Source of the DNA: Myxococcales bacterium
GTDB lineage: Bacteria; Myxococcota_A; UBA9160; SMWR01
Reading direction: 5' to 3'
Assembly (NCBI GenBank): GCA_022561775.1
Contig: JADFQO010000001.1
Location: 94,274 to 158,273, forward strand
DNA: 64,000 bases
Under the pieces are notes generated by a model. It was not told the origin of the DNA. It saw only the letters and a list, made by a program, of their open reading frames with translations, and made no database searches. Positions 24,353 to 33,278 of the stretch are shown one piece after another. A program made the translations under genes and the position numbers. Each line of letters opens with the position of its first letter. Position 1 is the first letter of the stretch.

Positions 24353-25486
24353 CTAAACACGCATGGGCATGACAACTGCGAGAGCGTCATCATCATCTGA
24401 GGGTACGAGTTGTGCCGGTGATGTTGCGTCTTTAAAACCCAAGCGGACCTCTTTGGCCTTGACGCTATTTAAAGCATCCATCAGATAACGAGCATTAAAA
24501 GCCACCGTGAGCGCCTCGCCCACGTAGTCAACGTCAAGCTCCTCTTGTGCATCACCGAGGTCAGGGTTATTTGAGCTGAGCCGTAGCTGCCCATCTGACA
24601 ACTCAAATTTGATCGCGCGACTTCGCTCCGCAGAAAGGAGTGCCACCCTTCTCAAAGCACGTGAGAAAGTCTCGACTGTGACTGTTAAATTGATCGTTGT
24701 CTCTCGTGGAATTACCTGCTGATAATTTGGGAATTCACCCTCGATTAGCCTCATAACTAGTGTAACATTACTTTTTCGTACCAGGGCACTATTACCTTCA
24801 AAACCCAACTCAACTTCATCGGTATCTTCTTCATCAAGTAGACGCTTCAGTTCTACCAGGCCTTTGCGCGGGATAATTACTCCCGTCTTGAGTCCACTAA
24901 GGTTGATACCGAGCATTCGATCTATAACCGCTAGCCGATGACCATCGGTTGCAACCATCCTGACTTTTCCTGAATCTGCTAGTTGCTCAAAATATACACC
25001 ATTTAGGTTATACCGTGTCTCATCTGCGGAGGCAGCGTAAATTGTCCGCTCGATCATCTCGGCAAGAAAGAGTCCTTGAATCCGTGTTGTCTCACCCAAA
25101 CCAAAGTCAGGAAGCGTTGGATACTCTTCTGCAGTATTTCCAGCAAGCGTAAATTGCGCGCGGTCACAATGAATCTTTAGAAAAGAATTCGCTGTTGCCT
25201 CAAGCAAAATTGGCTCGTCGGGAAGCTCACGTACAATCTCATAAAGCTTTTTTGCGGAGACTGTTGCTTTTCCTGAAACTTCGATATCTGCTGGATGAAA
25301 TCCACGGATTCCCACTTCAAGGTCAGTTGCAGCGAGGATGAGCTTCTTATCTTCTTTATTGCTCGCATCTAGAAGGACGTTTGCGAGAATCGGCATTGTG
25401 TTGCGTTTTTCAACAACTGATTGAATACGAGCAAGACCCTTCTGAAGTTCACCCTTGGCAATTTTGAGTTTCATCTCGTTCCCCAT
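24353..25486 (-). CDS. dnaN: DNA polymerase III beta subunit (sliding clamp)
   Basis: 'MKLKIAKGELQKGLARIQSVVEKRNTMPILANVLLDA...' DnaN over its full length; visibly lower GC than neighbours. Confidence 0.96.
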   Translation of the reverse strand: MGNEMKLKIAKGELQKGLARIQSVVEKRNTMPILANVLLDASNKEDKKLILAATDLEVGIRGFHPADIEVSGKATVSAKKLYEIVRELPDEPILLEATANSFLKIHCDRAQFTLAGNTAEEYPTLPDFGLGETTRIQGLFLAEMIERTIYAASADETRYNLNGVYFEQLADSGKVRMVATDGHRLAVIDRMLGINLSGLKTGVIIPRKGLVELKRLLDEEDTDEVELGFEGNSALVRKSNVTLVMRLIEGEFPNYQQVIPRETTINLTVTVETFSRALRRVALLSAERSRAIKFELSDGQLRLSSNNPDLGDAQEELDVDYVGEALTVAFNARYLMDALNSVKAKEVRLGFKDATSPAQLVPSDDDDALAVVMPMRV

Positions 25487-25914
25487 ATCTCTTTTACTTC
25501 TTTTTGGTACTTAGTATTTAGTAATAATAGGTCTTCTCAAAATCCGATAAAAGACACCAAAGTCGTTGAGGAAAACCGGTTTTGGCCTTTATCGAATTCG
25601 ACAGTGACACGTTAGGACTCCGTAGGAGATAATTGGTACAAGACTGGATATAGGCCATCTTAACACGAGGAGAGTTCTCTCGTCGTTGATCCTGGCTGGG
25701 AGAATCCAGAAAATTGGCACAAAAGTGGTGTAGTTGCTACTCTCTCGCCCCTGAGGATTTTTGTGGGAAGAGCATTTGAACCAAGCAAAGCGAAGTAAAA
25801 GCTCGTAAATGGGTAAGCTGGGTGCTCTTGAACAGTTGAAGCCAAAAATCTGCTGAGAACCCAGAACCCGGTGATCCTTTTCATCTCTGAAGAAACAGCA
25901 TCAGAAGGCCTTCG
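25487..25914. other. Divergent dnaN/rpmH intergenic region; candidate replication origin area
   Basis: 428 bp AT-rich gap between divergent dnaN and rpmH; no exact TTATCCACA found by eye. Confidence 0.35.
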
Positions 25915-26064
25915 ATGAAACGTACCTACCAGCCTAGTCGTATCCGTCGAAAGCGAACTCATGGATTTCGCGCACGAATGAAGACTTCAGCAGGGCGCAC
26001 AATTATTAAGCGGCGTCGAAGTAAAGGTCGGAAGCGTCTCGCAGTCAGTATTTCCTCGAAGTAG
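25915..26064 (+). CDS. rpmH: 50S ribosomal protein L34 (absent from the supplied ORF track)
   Basis: Translated by hand: [49 protein letters not shown], 49 aa, canonical L34. Confidence 0.96.
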   Translation: MKRTYQPSRIRRKRTHGFRARMKTSAGRTIIKRRRSKGRKRLAVSISSK

Positions 26065-26066
26065 TT

Positions 26067-26477
26067 TTGGTGCGGTTGAAAACAGGTCGCTTCCAGCGCG
26101 CAGATCGAATCTTGTTCTCGCGAGATTTCCAATATCTGGCGAAGTTTGGGTATCGTCGGGCCTCAGAGGATTTTGTCGTTATTATTACGTCGCAGGGTAA
26201 CGCTAATCGTCCAAGTACCAACGCCAAACGAAAGAAATTAGGAGTCACAGTCGGCAGGCGAGTAGGAAATTCCGTAGTTCGCAACCGTGTAAAACGCCAT
26301 GTCAGAGAGTGGTTTCGTCATGCGCGAGCAGAATTGCCCAATGGATCCGATATTCTGGTAATCGCTCGCCATGCCGCGCGGGATCTTTCGGGCTGCGAAG
26401 TGGTGGTAGCTCTAGATAGAGCGGCTGATGGTCTACGAGCTTGGGGGGTTGGTCGAGCGACGGGCGAATTTCGATGA
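26067..26477 (+). CDS. rnpA: Ribonuclease P protein component
   Basis: 'LGVTVGRRVGNSVVRNRVKRHVREWFR' RnpA signature; TTG start, immediately after rpmH. Confidence 0.92.
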   Translation: MVRLKTGRFQRADRILFSRDFQYLAKFGYRRASEDFVVIITSQGNANRPSTNAKRKKLGVTVGRRVGNSVVRNRVKRHVREWFRHARAELPNGSDILVIARHAARDLSGCEVVVALDRAADGLRAWGVGRATGEFR

Positions 26478-26716
26478 ATCGCTTTTGGACAAAGATCGGC
26501 TTACAGCTATTGCGGTTCTACCAAGTCTCTCTATCGGGGTTATTGGGTCCGGCGTGCCGTTTCGAGCCGAGTTGCTCGCACTATGCGGCCGAGGCGATCG
26601 AGCAATTTGGTCTCGTGCGGGGGTCTTGGCTCACGGTCCGACGGATGGTTCGTTGCCATCCGCTCGGGGGAAGTGGATACGACCCGGTGCCGGAGCGGGT
26701 AGGTAATGGACCGTAA
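26474..26716 (+). CDS. yidD: Membrane protein insertion efficiency factor YidD
   Basis: 'LRFYQVSLSGLLGPACRFEPSCSHYAAEAIEQFG...CHPLGGSGYDPVP'. Confidence 0.93.
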   Translation: MNRFWTKIGLQLLRFYQVSLSGLLGPACRFEPSCSHYAAEAIEQFGLVRGSWLTVRRMVRCHPLGGSGYDPVPERVGNGP

Positions 26717-28415
26717 TTTCGTTCTCGCCTGCGCCCTTTCTTTGGCCGTTCTCTTGGGTTGGATGTACCTGACGGGTGACTCCTCCCGCGAACAGCAGAT
26801 GGGTGGAAGTCTTCCCGAACAGACTCAACCTGCTGATTCGATTGGAGATCTTACGCGGGATACCGCAGAGCGGCCTTCGTCAGATCACTCCGTATTTGCA
26901 GATCGATCGCCTTCGGCGATCCCGGCCACGCAGTCAGACCAGAGCGAGGTCGCAGAACGGCAGATTCGGATCGAGATGCCGCTCTACGCGGCGGTATTGA
27001 CGAATCGCGGCGCGGGCATTTTGAGCTGGAAGCTCCGGGAGTTTCGTGAGACCTCGGATCCCAGTGCGCCCACCATTGATCTGGCGACCAGACAGGCAGT
27101 CGGGAAGGCTACGTTGCTGACTCCGTTTGCGGAGTTGGGGATCGGGGATTTCGCTGATCGCGTCTTCGAGGTGGTGCGCGAGGAGTTTTCGAGCGTTTCT
27201 TTCGAGAGCCGCGAACGCGGCGTCACGATCCGCAAGACGTTTACCTTCGATCCTGATTCCTATTCGTTCCGGCTGTTGATCGAGGTGCTGAACGATTCGA
27301 CGGCTGTGATAGCACCGCGGTTCGAGATCGACATCGTCGCGCACCAGAGCGAGGCGACTGATTTTCGCGAGCAGGCGCTCGCCGCTCTCGAAGATGGAAA
27401 TCGCGTGAACACACCAATACAAAGTTTGGGTCGCGGGGGCTTTTTCCAGTCGTTCACAGGCCGCAAACCCGCGAAGTACGAGGATTACCTCGGTCGAATC
27501 GACTGGGCGGGCATCCAGACCACCTATTTCCTGACGGCGATTCTTCCCGACAACCCGAGCCAGGCAAGGGTTCGCATTGCGGCACTGGAACCCGGAGTGT
27601 CAGGGGTTACCCAGCTTTCGTTCGACGAGACGGTGATTCCGCCAGGCCAATCCATCGCCCGCGAGTTCCGGGGCTACATGGGTCCGAAAGAAATGGAGCG
27701 ACTCGAGATCTTTGGAGGGGAGACCGTCCACGCGATCGATCTCGGTTGGTCGTGGGTCGAGCCGCTGACGCGCTTCTTCTCGTTGCTTTTGAAAATGCTC
27801 TACTCCGTCGTGGCAAACTACGGAGTCGCAATCATCATACTCACGATCTTGGTTCGAGTCGTCACGGCACCGCTGACCATCAAGCAGATGCGCTCGATGG
27901 AGCGAATGCGCGCGCTCTCTCCCAAGCTCAAGGAGATTCAAGCGGAGTTCGCCGACGATCGTCAGAAGCAGTCCGAGAAGACGATGGCCCTTTACAAGAG
28001 TGAAGGCGTCAATCCCCTGGGCGGCTGTTTGCCGATGCTCCTACAATTTCCTGTGTTTATCGGATTGTTCTACGCGCTGAGAAGTACGATCCAGCTGCGC
28101 CAGGCGCCCTTTTTCGGCTGGATCGATGACCTTTCCGTGCCCGAGTCGCTCTTTGAAATTCCCGGCCTCGGCCTGCCATTTCGGGTTCTTCCTTTGGTCA
28201 TGGGAGCGACGATGGTCCTCCAGCAGCGGATCACGCCGATGCAAGCGGATCCCGCGCAAGCGAAGATGATGATGACGGTCATGCCCGTCATGATGACGCT
28301 GGTCTTCTATCAGTTCCCGTCGGGATTGGTTCTTTACTGGATGGTGAGTAACGTACTCGCGATCAGCCACCAGTTGTGGATTGGCCGCGGGATTCGAGCC
28401 AAGAAAGCAAGTTAG
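26706..28415 (+). CDS. yidC: Membrane protein insertase YidC
   Basis: 569 aa; periplasmic domain plus 'NYGVAIIILTILVRVVTAPLTIKQMRSMERM...PMLLQFPVFIGLFYALR'. Confidence 0.96.
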   Translation: MDRNFVLACALSLAVLLGWMYLTGDSSREQQMGGSLPEQTQPADSIGDLTRDTAERPSSDHSVFADRSPSAIPATQSDQSEVAERQIRIEMPLYAAVLTNRGAGILSWKLREFRETSDPSAPTIDLATRQAVGKATLLTPFAELGIGDFADRVFEVVREEFSSVSFESRERGVTIRKTFTFDPDSYSFRLLIEVLNDSTAVIAPRFEIDIVAHQSEATDFREQALAALEDGNRVNTPIQSLGRGGFFQSFTGRKPAKYEDYLGRIDWAGIQTTYFLTAILPDNPSQARVRIAALEPGVSGVTQLSFDETVIPPGQSIAREFRGYMGPKEMERLEIFGGETVHAIDLGWSWVEPLTRFFSLLLKMLYSVVANYGVAIIILTILVRVVTAPLTIKQMRSMERMRALSPKLKEIQAEFADDRQKQSEKTMALYKSEGVNPLGGCLPMLLQFPVFIGLFYALRSTIQLRQAPFFGWIDDLSVPESLFEIPGLGLPFRVLPLVMGATMVLQQRITPMQADPAQAKMMMTVMPVMMTLVFYQFPSGLVLYWMVSNVLAISHQLWIGRGIRAKKAS

Positions 28416-28421
28416 GAGGTA

Positions 28422-29327
28422 GTGGTGTACGACGTGAAGAACGAGGCCCACGAATTCGTGGCAGATGGGCGGAGCGAAGCGGTCGACAAGGCGTGTCAGT
28501 TTTTTGGCGTCGCCGACGAGTCCGCGCTCGCGATTTCCGGGTTCGAGACCGGAGCGGTTTACGGGCTTGCGACGCGCACGGTGATCGTCGCAGTCCCAAA
28601 GAGCGGCGCGAAGTCCAGGCCCGCGCGCTCCCGAAACGACGCGGGGCGAAGCGCCGGGCGAGATTCGAGTCGCAGAAGGGATCGGGGCCGCGACGATCGC
28701 ACACGCGAATCTTTGGCGAGCCCGCGAGGGAATCGTGAATCCCAGGGGGGCCGCGACCGAACACCGAAACCCGAAGCCGACCCGGCTACGCCCGCTGCGG
28801 GGCCGTCCGTCGGATCGGTGGGCGAAGAACTCGGAGAGATCGGTCAATTCATGCTCGGAACCATCGAGCGAATGGGATTGGGCCCGTTCGAGATTTCTGA
28901 AAGCAAAGAGGGCGAGATGATCGTGCTGCAGGTGAAGGGACCGGCCGCGCAGGAGCTCGCCTCGGGTCAGGGCAGGACCGTCGATGCGCTCCAACTGCTC
29001 GTCAACCAGCTATCCGTGCGGATCAGCCCGGATCGAGAGCGCGTGGTGGTCGACGTCGACGGGAATGCGGATGCGCGAGAGGAGTTTCTCGGGAAACTGG
29101 CAGAGCGGGTTGCAAAGCGGGCGCTTCAGACCGGTCGCGCCGTTGCCCTCGACCCGATGAACGGCCGAGATCGACGCATGATCCACATGGCGCTGCGGGA
29201 TCGGGAAGATGTTGCGACGATGAGCGAGGGTGAGGGTCGGTATCGCCAAGTGGTCGTGGTACCCGAGAGCTCGGACGAGTTCGCGGAGGTGCGCGCGCAA
29301 TCGGAGCGATCTGGCAGCAACAGCTGA
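28422..29327 (+). CDS. jag: Jag/KhpB-like RNA-binding protein (Jag_N, KH, R3H) with Arg/Gly/Ser-rich linker
   Basis: Start 'VYDVKNEAHEFVADGRSEAVDKACQFFGV', linker 'SRPARSRNDAGRSAGRDSSRRRDRGRDDRTRES', C-terminal R3H 'LDPMNGRDRRMIHMALRD'. Confidence 0.88.
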   Translation: MVYDVKNEAHEFVADGRSEAVDKACQFFGVADESALAISGFETGAVYGLATRTVIVAVPKSGAKSRPARSRNDAGRSAGRDSSRRRDRGRDDRTRESLASPRGNRESQGGRDRTPKPEADPATPAAGPSVGSVGEELGEIGQFMLGTIERMGLGPFEISESKEGEMIVLQVKGPAAQELASGQGRTVDALQLLVNQLSVRISPDRERVVVDVDGNADAREEFLGKLAERVAKRALQTGRAVALDPMNGRDRRMIHMALRDREDVATMSEGEGRYRQVVVVPESSDEFAEVRAQSERSGSNS

Positions 29328-29348
29328 GGAGTTCCATCACGCTTCGAA

Positions 29349-29364
29349 CGTTCCACGTGGAACA
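29349..29364. promoter_or_regulatory. parS-like centromere site 1
   Basis: CGTTCCACGTGGAACA; 14-bp perfect palindrome GTTCCACGTGGAAC matching the parS core. Confidence 0.9.
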
Positions 29365-29374
29365 CAGCCCCGGC

Positions 29375-29390
29375 TGTTCCACGTGGAACA
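29375..29390. promoter_or_regulatory. parS-like centromere site 2
   Basis: TGTTCCACGTGGAACA, 16-bp perfect palindrome, 26 bp from site 1. Confidence 0.92.
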
Positions 29391-29418
29391 GCACTCCGAC
29401 CTGCTATCCGGTGCTTCG

Positions 29419-30075
29419 ATGATTGGGGACAAATCCGCGGAAGCCGTCCGCAGCCTCCTGATCGAGGGGCTCGGCGAGCTCCGGCTGGCCGTCAGCGATC
29501 ACCAACTCGACACGCTGCTTGAGCTCGCACTGCTGCTCGGTCAATGGTCGAAGCGGATCAACCTGACTGGCCACCGAACTCCTGCTGAGATCGCCCGGAG
29601 GCTGATTTTGGATGCAGCCGCCCTCTGCGCGCAGCTGCCCGAGATCGCTTCCCTGGCCGACATCGGGTCCGGGGCGGGCTTCCCGGGCTTTCCGGTCGCC
29701 ATCTTGCGCGCGGATTGTCGCGTGACGCTTGTGGAATCCCGCGAGCGGCGGCATCACTTTCAGCGCCAGGTCATTCGGCAGCTCGGGTTGGACAACGTCT
29801 ACGCCGAACTCGGTCGCGCAGAGGCCCTCGAGCCATCGCTTCACGCCGCGGCGATCGCCCAGGCGGTCGCGCGGCCCCGGGACGCCCTGCCCATTTTGCT
29901 GCCGTGGGTCGAAATCGGTGGCCTGCTGCTTTTTCCGGGTTCGACCCCCGCTCCGCCAATCCCGAACGATGATCCCCGGGTTCGCTTCGAGCCCTGCGCG
30001 ACTTACAACGTACCTCTGGGCGGCGCGGAGCGGACGCTGTGGACCGCACGCAAAACTTCGGGGAACGTGGTGTAG
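29419..30075 (+). CDS. rsmG: 16S rRNA (guanine527-N7)-methyltransferase RsmG/GidB
   Basis: 'LLLGQWSKRINLTGHRTPAEIARRLILDA...LADIGSGAGFPGFPVAIL'; start at ATG 29419, downstream of the parS sites. Confidence 0.9.
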   Translation: MIGDKSAEAVRSLLIEGLGELRLAVSDHQLDTLLELALLLGQWSKRINLTGHRTPAEIARRLILDAAALCAQLPEIASLADIGSGAGFPGFPVAILRADCRVTLVESRERRHHFQRQVIRQLGLDNVYAELGRAEALEPSLHAAAIAQAVARPRDALPILLPWVEIGGLLLFPGSTPAPPIPNDDPRVRFEPCATYNVPLGGAERTLWTARKTSGNVV

Positions 30076-30175
30076 CGATTCGAGGGATTGATTTTCGAGA
30101 TCCGGCCAAGAATCTTGGCGACAGCGACTGATTGGTGTGGTAGATTTAGCGAATCGATGAAAGCCCCGCGGGGGT

Positions 30176-31057
30176 GTGGGGAAAGTTCAGTTGGAACCTA
30201 ATACCGCGATTCCGGAGCAAGGCGGGCCCGCATCGGGCCTGGTATTCGCCGTTGTCAATCAAAAAGGCGGGGTCGGCAAGACCACGAGCGCGGTGAATCT
30301 GGCCGCGTCGTTCGCTGCGTCGGAGCGATCGACGCTCTTGGTCGACCTGGATCCCCAGGCGAACGCGACGAGCGCCTTCGGAATTGCTGCGACGAATCAC
30401 ATTTATCACGCCATCGGTGGGCGCTGCGTGATGAAGGACGTTGTGCGGTCTACCGAACTCGAATTTCTAGAGTTGGTTCCGTCGGGTCGCGACCTCTACG
30501 GCGCCGAGATCGAGCTCGCCTCGATGCTCAATCGCGAACGCCAGTTGGAGCGCGCCCTCTCGGATCTGCGTCAAGCCTACGAGTTCGTCTTCATCGACTG
30601 CCCGCCCTCTCTCGGCCTGCTGACGCTGAACGCGTTATGCGCCGCGTCGCGCGTAATCATCCCTCTCCAATGTGAGTACTACGCGCTCGAAGGTCTGGCC
30701 GGGTTGCTAGAGACGGTCGGCCTGGTGCGCGAACAGCTGAATCCCGATCTCGGCCTCGAGGGTATCCTGCTCACGATGGTCGATCAGCGGAACAATCTAA
30801 GCCGCCAGGTCGGGAAGGAGGTCCGCGACCATTTCGGCATCGAGGCATTCGAGACCGAAATCCCGCGAAACGTGCGGCTGAGTGAAGCCCCGAGTCACGG
30901 CAAGCCCGCCCTTCTGTACGACATCCACTCCAAGGGCGCGGTCAGTTATCTGCGACTCGCGGACGAAATCCTGCGACGCTATCCACGACCAGTACACTCC
31001 ATCGCGCCCGCCGTTCTCTCCGGCGGTTCGGCGTCCGAGGGGGCACTCGGTGAGTAA
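30176..31057 (+). CDS. parA: Chromosome-partitioning ATPase ParA/Soj
   Basis: 'VVNQKGGVGKTTSAVNLAASFA...LLVDLDPQANATSAFG...FIDCPPSLGLLTLNAL'. Confidence 0.96.
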   Translation: MGKVQLEPNTAIPEQGGPASGLVFAVVNQKGGVGKTTSAVNLAASFAASERSTLLVDLDPQANATSAFGIAATNHIYHAIGGRCVMKDVVRSTELEFLELVPSGRDLYGAEIELASMLNRERQLERALSDLRQAYEFVFIDCPPSLGLLTLNALCAASRVIIPLQCEYYALEGLAGLLETVGLVREQLNPDLGLEGILLTMVDQRNNLSRQVGKEVRDHFGIEAFETEIPRNVRLSEAPSHGKPALLYDIHSKGAVSYLRLADEILRRYPRPVHSIAPAVLSGGSASEGALGE

Positions 31058-31919
31058 TCAGCACAAGGCACTCGGGCGCGGCATTGGAGCGCTGATTCCC
31101 GGCGCGGCGCCCGCGAGTTCTCCCGCGCTCGTCGCGGAATCGGGTCCGACGTGCATCCCGCTCGACTCCATCGAACCCAATCCCGACCAGCCTCGACGCG
31201 TCTTCGATCTGGAACATCTCGAGCGAATGGCGCAGTCGATCTCTCGCCACGGCGTGCTGCAACCCGTGATCGTGCGCAAGGCCGGGCACCGCTATCAACT
31301 GATCTGCGGCGAGCGGCGCTGGCGGGCCGCGCGTCTTGCGGAGCTTTCGTCGATACCGGCGCTGGTGACCGATGTCGACGACCGCGACCGGCTCGAGCTG
31401 GCCCTGATCGAGAACGTGCAGCGCGCGGATCTCAACCCGATTGAACTCGCGCACGCCTTCAAGGTGCTCTGTGCCTCCGGGGCGACCCAAGACGAGGTCG
31501 GCGCACGCGTGAGCCTCGACCGCTCGACGGTCGCCAACCACCTGCGGTTGCTCGAGCTGCCGCGAGAATTTCAGGCCGACGTCGAAGCCGGTCGTCTGAG
31601 CATCGGACACGCCAAGACGCTGCTCTCGGTCGGCAACCCTGAACGCCGCCGGCATCTCCGGGATCGCATCGTCCGCGAGGGGCTTTCGGTCCGCGCCAGC
31701 GAGGGGCTCGCCCGCAATGTTTCAAAGCCCAAGCAACCGCGCGTGGCGCACCGCTCGGCTACGGACCCCAACCGCCAGATGCTGGTGGACAACCTGCGCC
31801 GGCGCCTACAAACCAGCGTCCGGATCAACGGAGACGACGCGCGCGGGCGCATCGAAATCGAGTATTTCGGCGCCGAGGACCTCGGGCGGATCTCGAACCT
31901 GTTGCTGGGCGATGCCTGA
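31050..31919 (+). CDS. parB: Chromosome-partitioning protein ParB/Spo0J
   Basis: 'LGRGIGALIPG...LDSIEPNPDQPRRVFD...QLICGERRWRAARLA...ALIENVQRADLNPIELA'; GTG start at 31050. Confidence 0.95.
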   Translation: MSNQHKALGRGIGALIPGAAPASSPALVAESGPTCIPLDSIEPNPDQPRRVFDLEHLERMAQSISRHGVLQPVIVRKAGHRYQLICGERRWRAARLAELSSIPALVTDVDDRDRLELALIENVQRADLNPIELAHAFKVLCASGATQDEVGARVSLDRSTVANHLRLLELPREFQADVEAGRLSIGHAKTLLSVGNPERRRHLRDRIVREGLSVRASEGLARNVSKPKQPRVAHRSATDPNRQMLVDNLRRRLQTSVRINGDDARGRIEIEYFGAEDLGRISNLLLGDA

Positions 31920-32286
31920 GCGGCCCGCCGACTTGGACGGCGGCGCGGTGCCCCCGTGCGTGCTGCGATCGGACGCTCGGTTCGAAGGCCTGCTCGCGCT
32001 GAGAGCGCCCGGTCGGATCGACGGCTGCGTGAGCGGCGAGGTGGTCGCCTCTGATTTGCTTTGGATCGGCGAGTCCGCCCGCGTCAATGCTCGGATTGCG
32101 GCCCCCGAAATTGTCATCGCGGGTGAATTCGACGGAAAGGCAGAGGCCAGTGGCCGCATCGAACTGCTCGAGACCGCTCGGGTCCGCGCAACACTCGATG
32201 CCCAGCGCCTGGTCTTGGCCGAGGACTGCTTCTTCGAAGGGCGTTGCCGGACCCATCCCGAATCAGAGCCCCCCACCGGAGACTGA
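31912..32286 (+). CDS. Bactofilin (polymer-forming cytoskeletal) family protein
   Basis: 'ARFEGLLALRAPGRIDGCVSGEVVASDLLWIGESARVNARIAAPEIVIAGEFDGKAEASGRIELLETARVRATL' right-handed beta-helix repeats; overlaps the parB stop. Confidence 0.85.
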   Translation: MPERPADLDGGAVPPCVLRSDARFEGLLALRAPGRIDGCVSGEVVASDLLWIGESARVNARIAAPEIVIAGEFDGKAEASGRIELLETARVRATLDAQRLVLAEDCFFEGRCRTHPESEPPTGD

Positions 32287-32375
32287 AGCCGGCCTCGAAG
32301 GGGCCGGCGCGCACTACCGACGGGCTTTCTCTCACCTTGAAGTTCCCGTCAGCTATGTAAAACTTCCGCCTCTTG

Positions 32376-32420
32376 GCCTCCGGCGGGTCGTTGAGTTCTG
32401 CGATCCGCCGGAGGCTTTTT
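32376..32420 (+). terminator. Rho-independent terminator downstream of parA-parB-bactofilin
   Basis: GCCTCCGGCGG - 18 nt loop - CCGCCGGAGGC followed by TTTTT. Confidence 0.85.
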
Positions 32421-32509
32421 GAGTGCAAGCGCCGCTGGCTTCCACCGCGCTGTGGTCGCTGAAACCGGTCCCATCAAAGTCCGGTTTGAAGGCCTCGGCG
32501 CCCCATTTT

Positions 32510-32610
32510 GATGGGAAACTCGCGACCTCTGGTGGGAACCTCGCAACCCGGCTAGGAACCTCGGGACCAGGATGGGAACCTCGCAATCCGATCGAAGCCT
32601 CGGGGCCCGT
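32510..32610. repeat. About five imperfect direct repeats of ~20 bp upstream of the atpF'... operon
   Basis: gatgggaaactcgcgacctct / ggtgggaacctcgcaacccg / gctaggaacctcgggaccag / gatgggaacctcgcaatccg / atcgaagcctcggggcccgt. Confidence 0.75.
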
Positions 32611-32744
32611 CAAGCAGTCGGCGGAGACGCGCCGTGGTTCGAGTTGGCGTGCAATCAGCATTGTCAAAGTCGGTCGCCCGTCACCGCATTGTGGAAGTCC
32701 AGAAAATCCGGATCGAGGCTGAGATCATATCGGAGCGGAGTGCA

Positions 32745-33278
32745 GTGAAAGCCCGACATCAGCTGAAACCGAAGTCGGTCGCATGCTGGACGTTCGCCGC
32801 GTGCGCGCTGTTCGCGGGCGCAGCGGCAGCCAGCGAAGGAGACCTCGTTCTGTTGCCGGATTTCACCGGCAAGCTTCCGATTCTGATTCTGTTCTTCGCG
32901 CTGCTGGTGGTTCCCGTCAACGCAATCCTCTTCAAGCCGATCTTCCAGGTGCTCGACGCGCGCGAGGAGCGAACCACCGGTACCTGCAAGCGGGCCGAGA
33001 AGATCATGAACGATGCCGAGAAAACCCTCGCCAATTACGAACGAGCGGTGCGCGAAGTGCGCGCCGATGCCGAGCAGGCGCGCAAGCGCGAAGCCGTCGC
33101 TGCTCGGCAAGAAAACAGGACGGTGGTCGACGCGGCTCGCGCCGATGCCGAGCGTCACTTCGAGCGTGCGAGGACCGAGCTCGCTGCGGCGCTCGAGCAA
33201 TCGCGGCAGACCTTGCGCGCCGACGCCCAAAGCCTCGCCGACGAAGCCGCTTCACGCGTGCTGGGTCGGGCGCTATGA
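32745..33278 (+). CDS. F1Fo ATP synthase subunit b' with N-terminal signal-peptide-like segment
   Basis: 'CALFAGAAAASEGDLVLLPDFTGKLPILILFFALLVVPVNAILFKPIFQVLDAREERT' plus coiled coil; GTG start at 32745. Confidence 0.85.
   Translation: MKARHQLKPKSVACWTFAACALFAGAAAASEGDLVLLPDFTGKLPILILFFALLVVPVNAILFKPIFQVLDAREERTTGTCKRAEKIMNDAEKTLANYERAVREVRADAEQARKREAVAARQENRTVVDAARADAERHFERARTELAAALEQSRQTLRADAQSLADEAASRVLGRAL

Noticed and set aside
25740-25775. TTTTTGTGGGAAG as a DnaA box in the dnaN-rpmH gap
   Set aside because: Only 6 of 9 positions match TGTGGATAA; not enough support.
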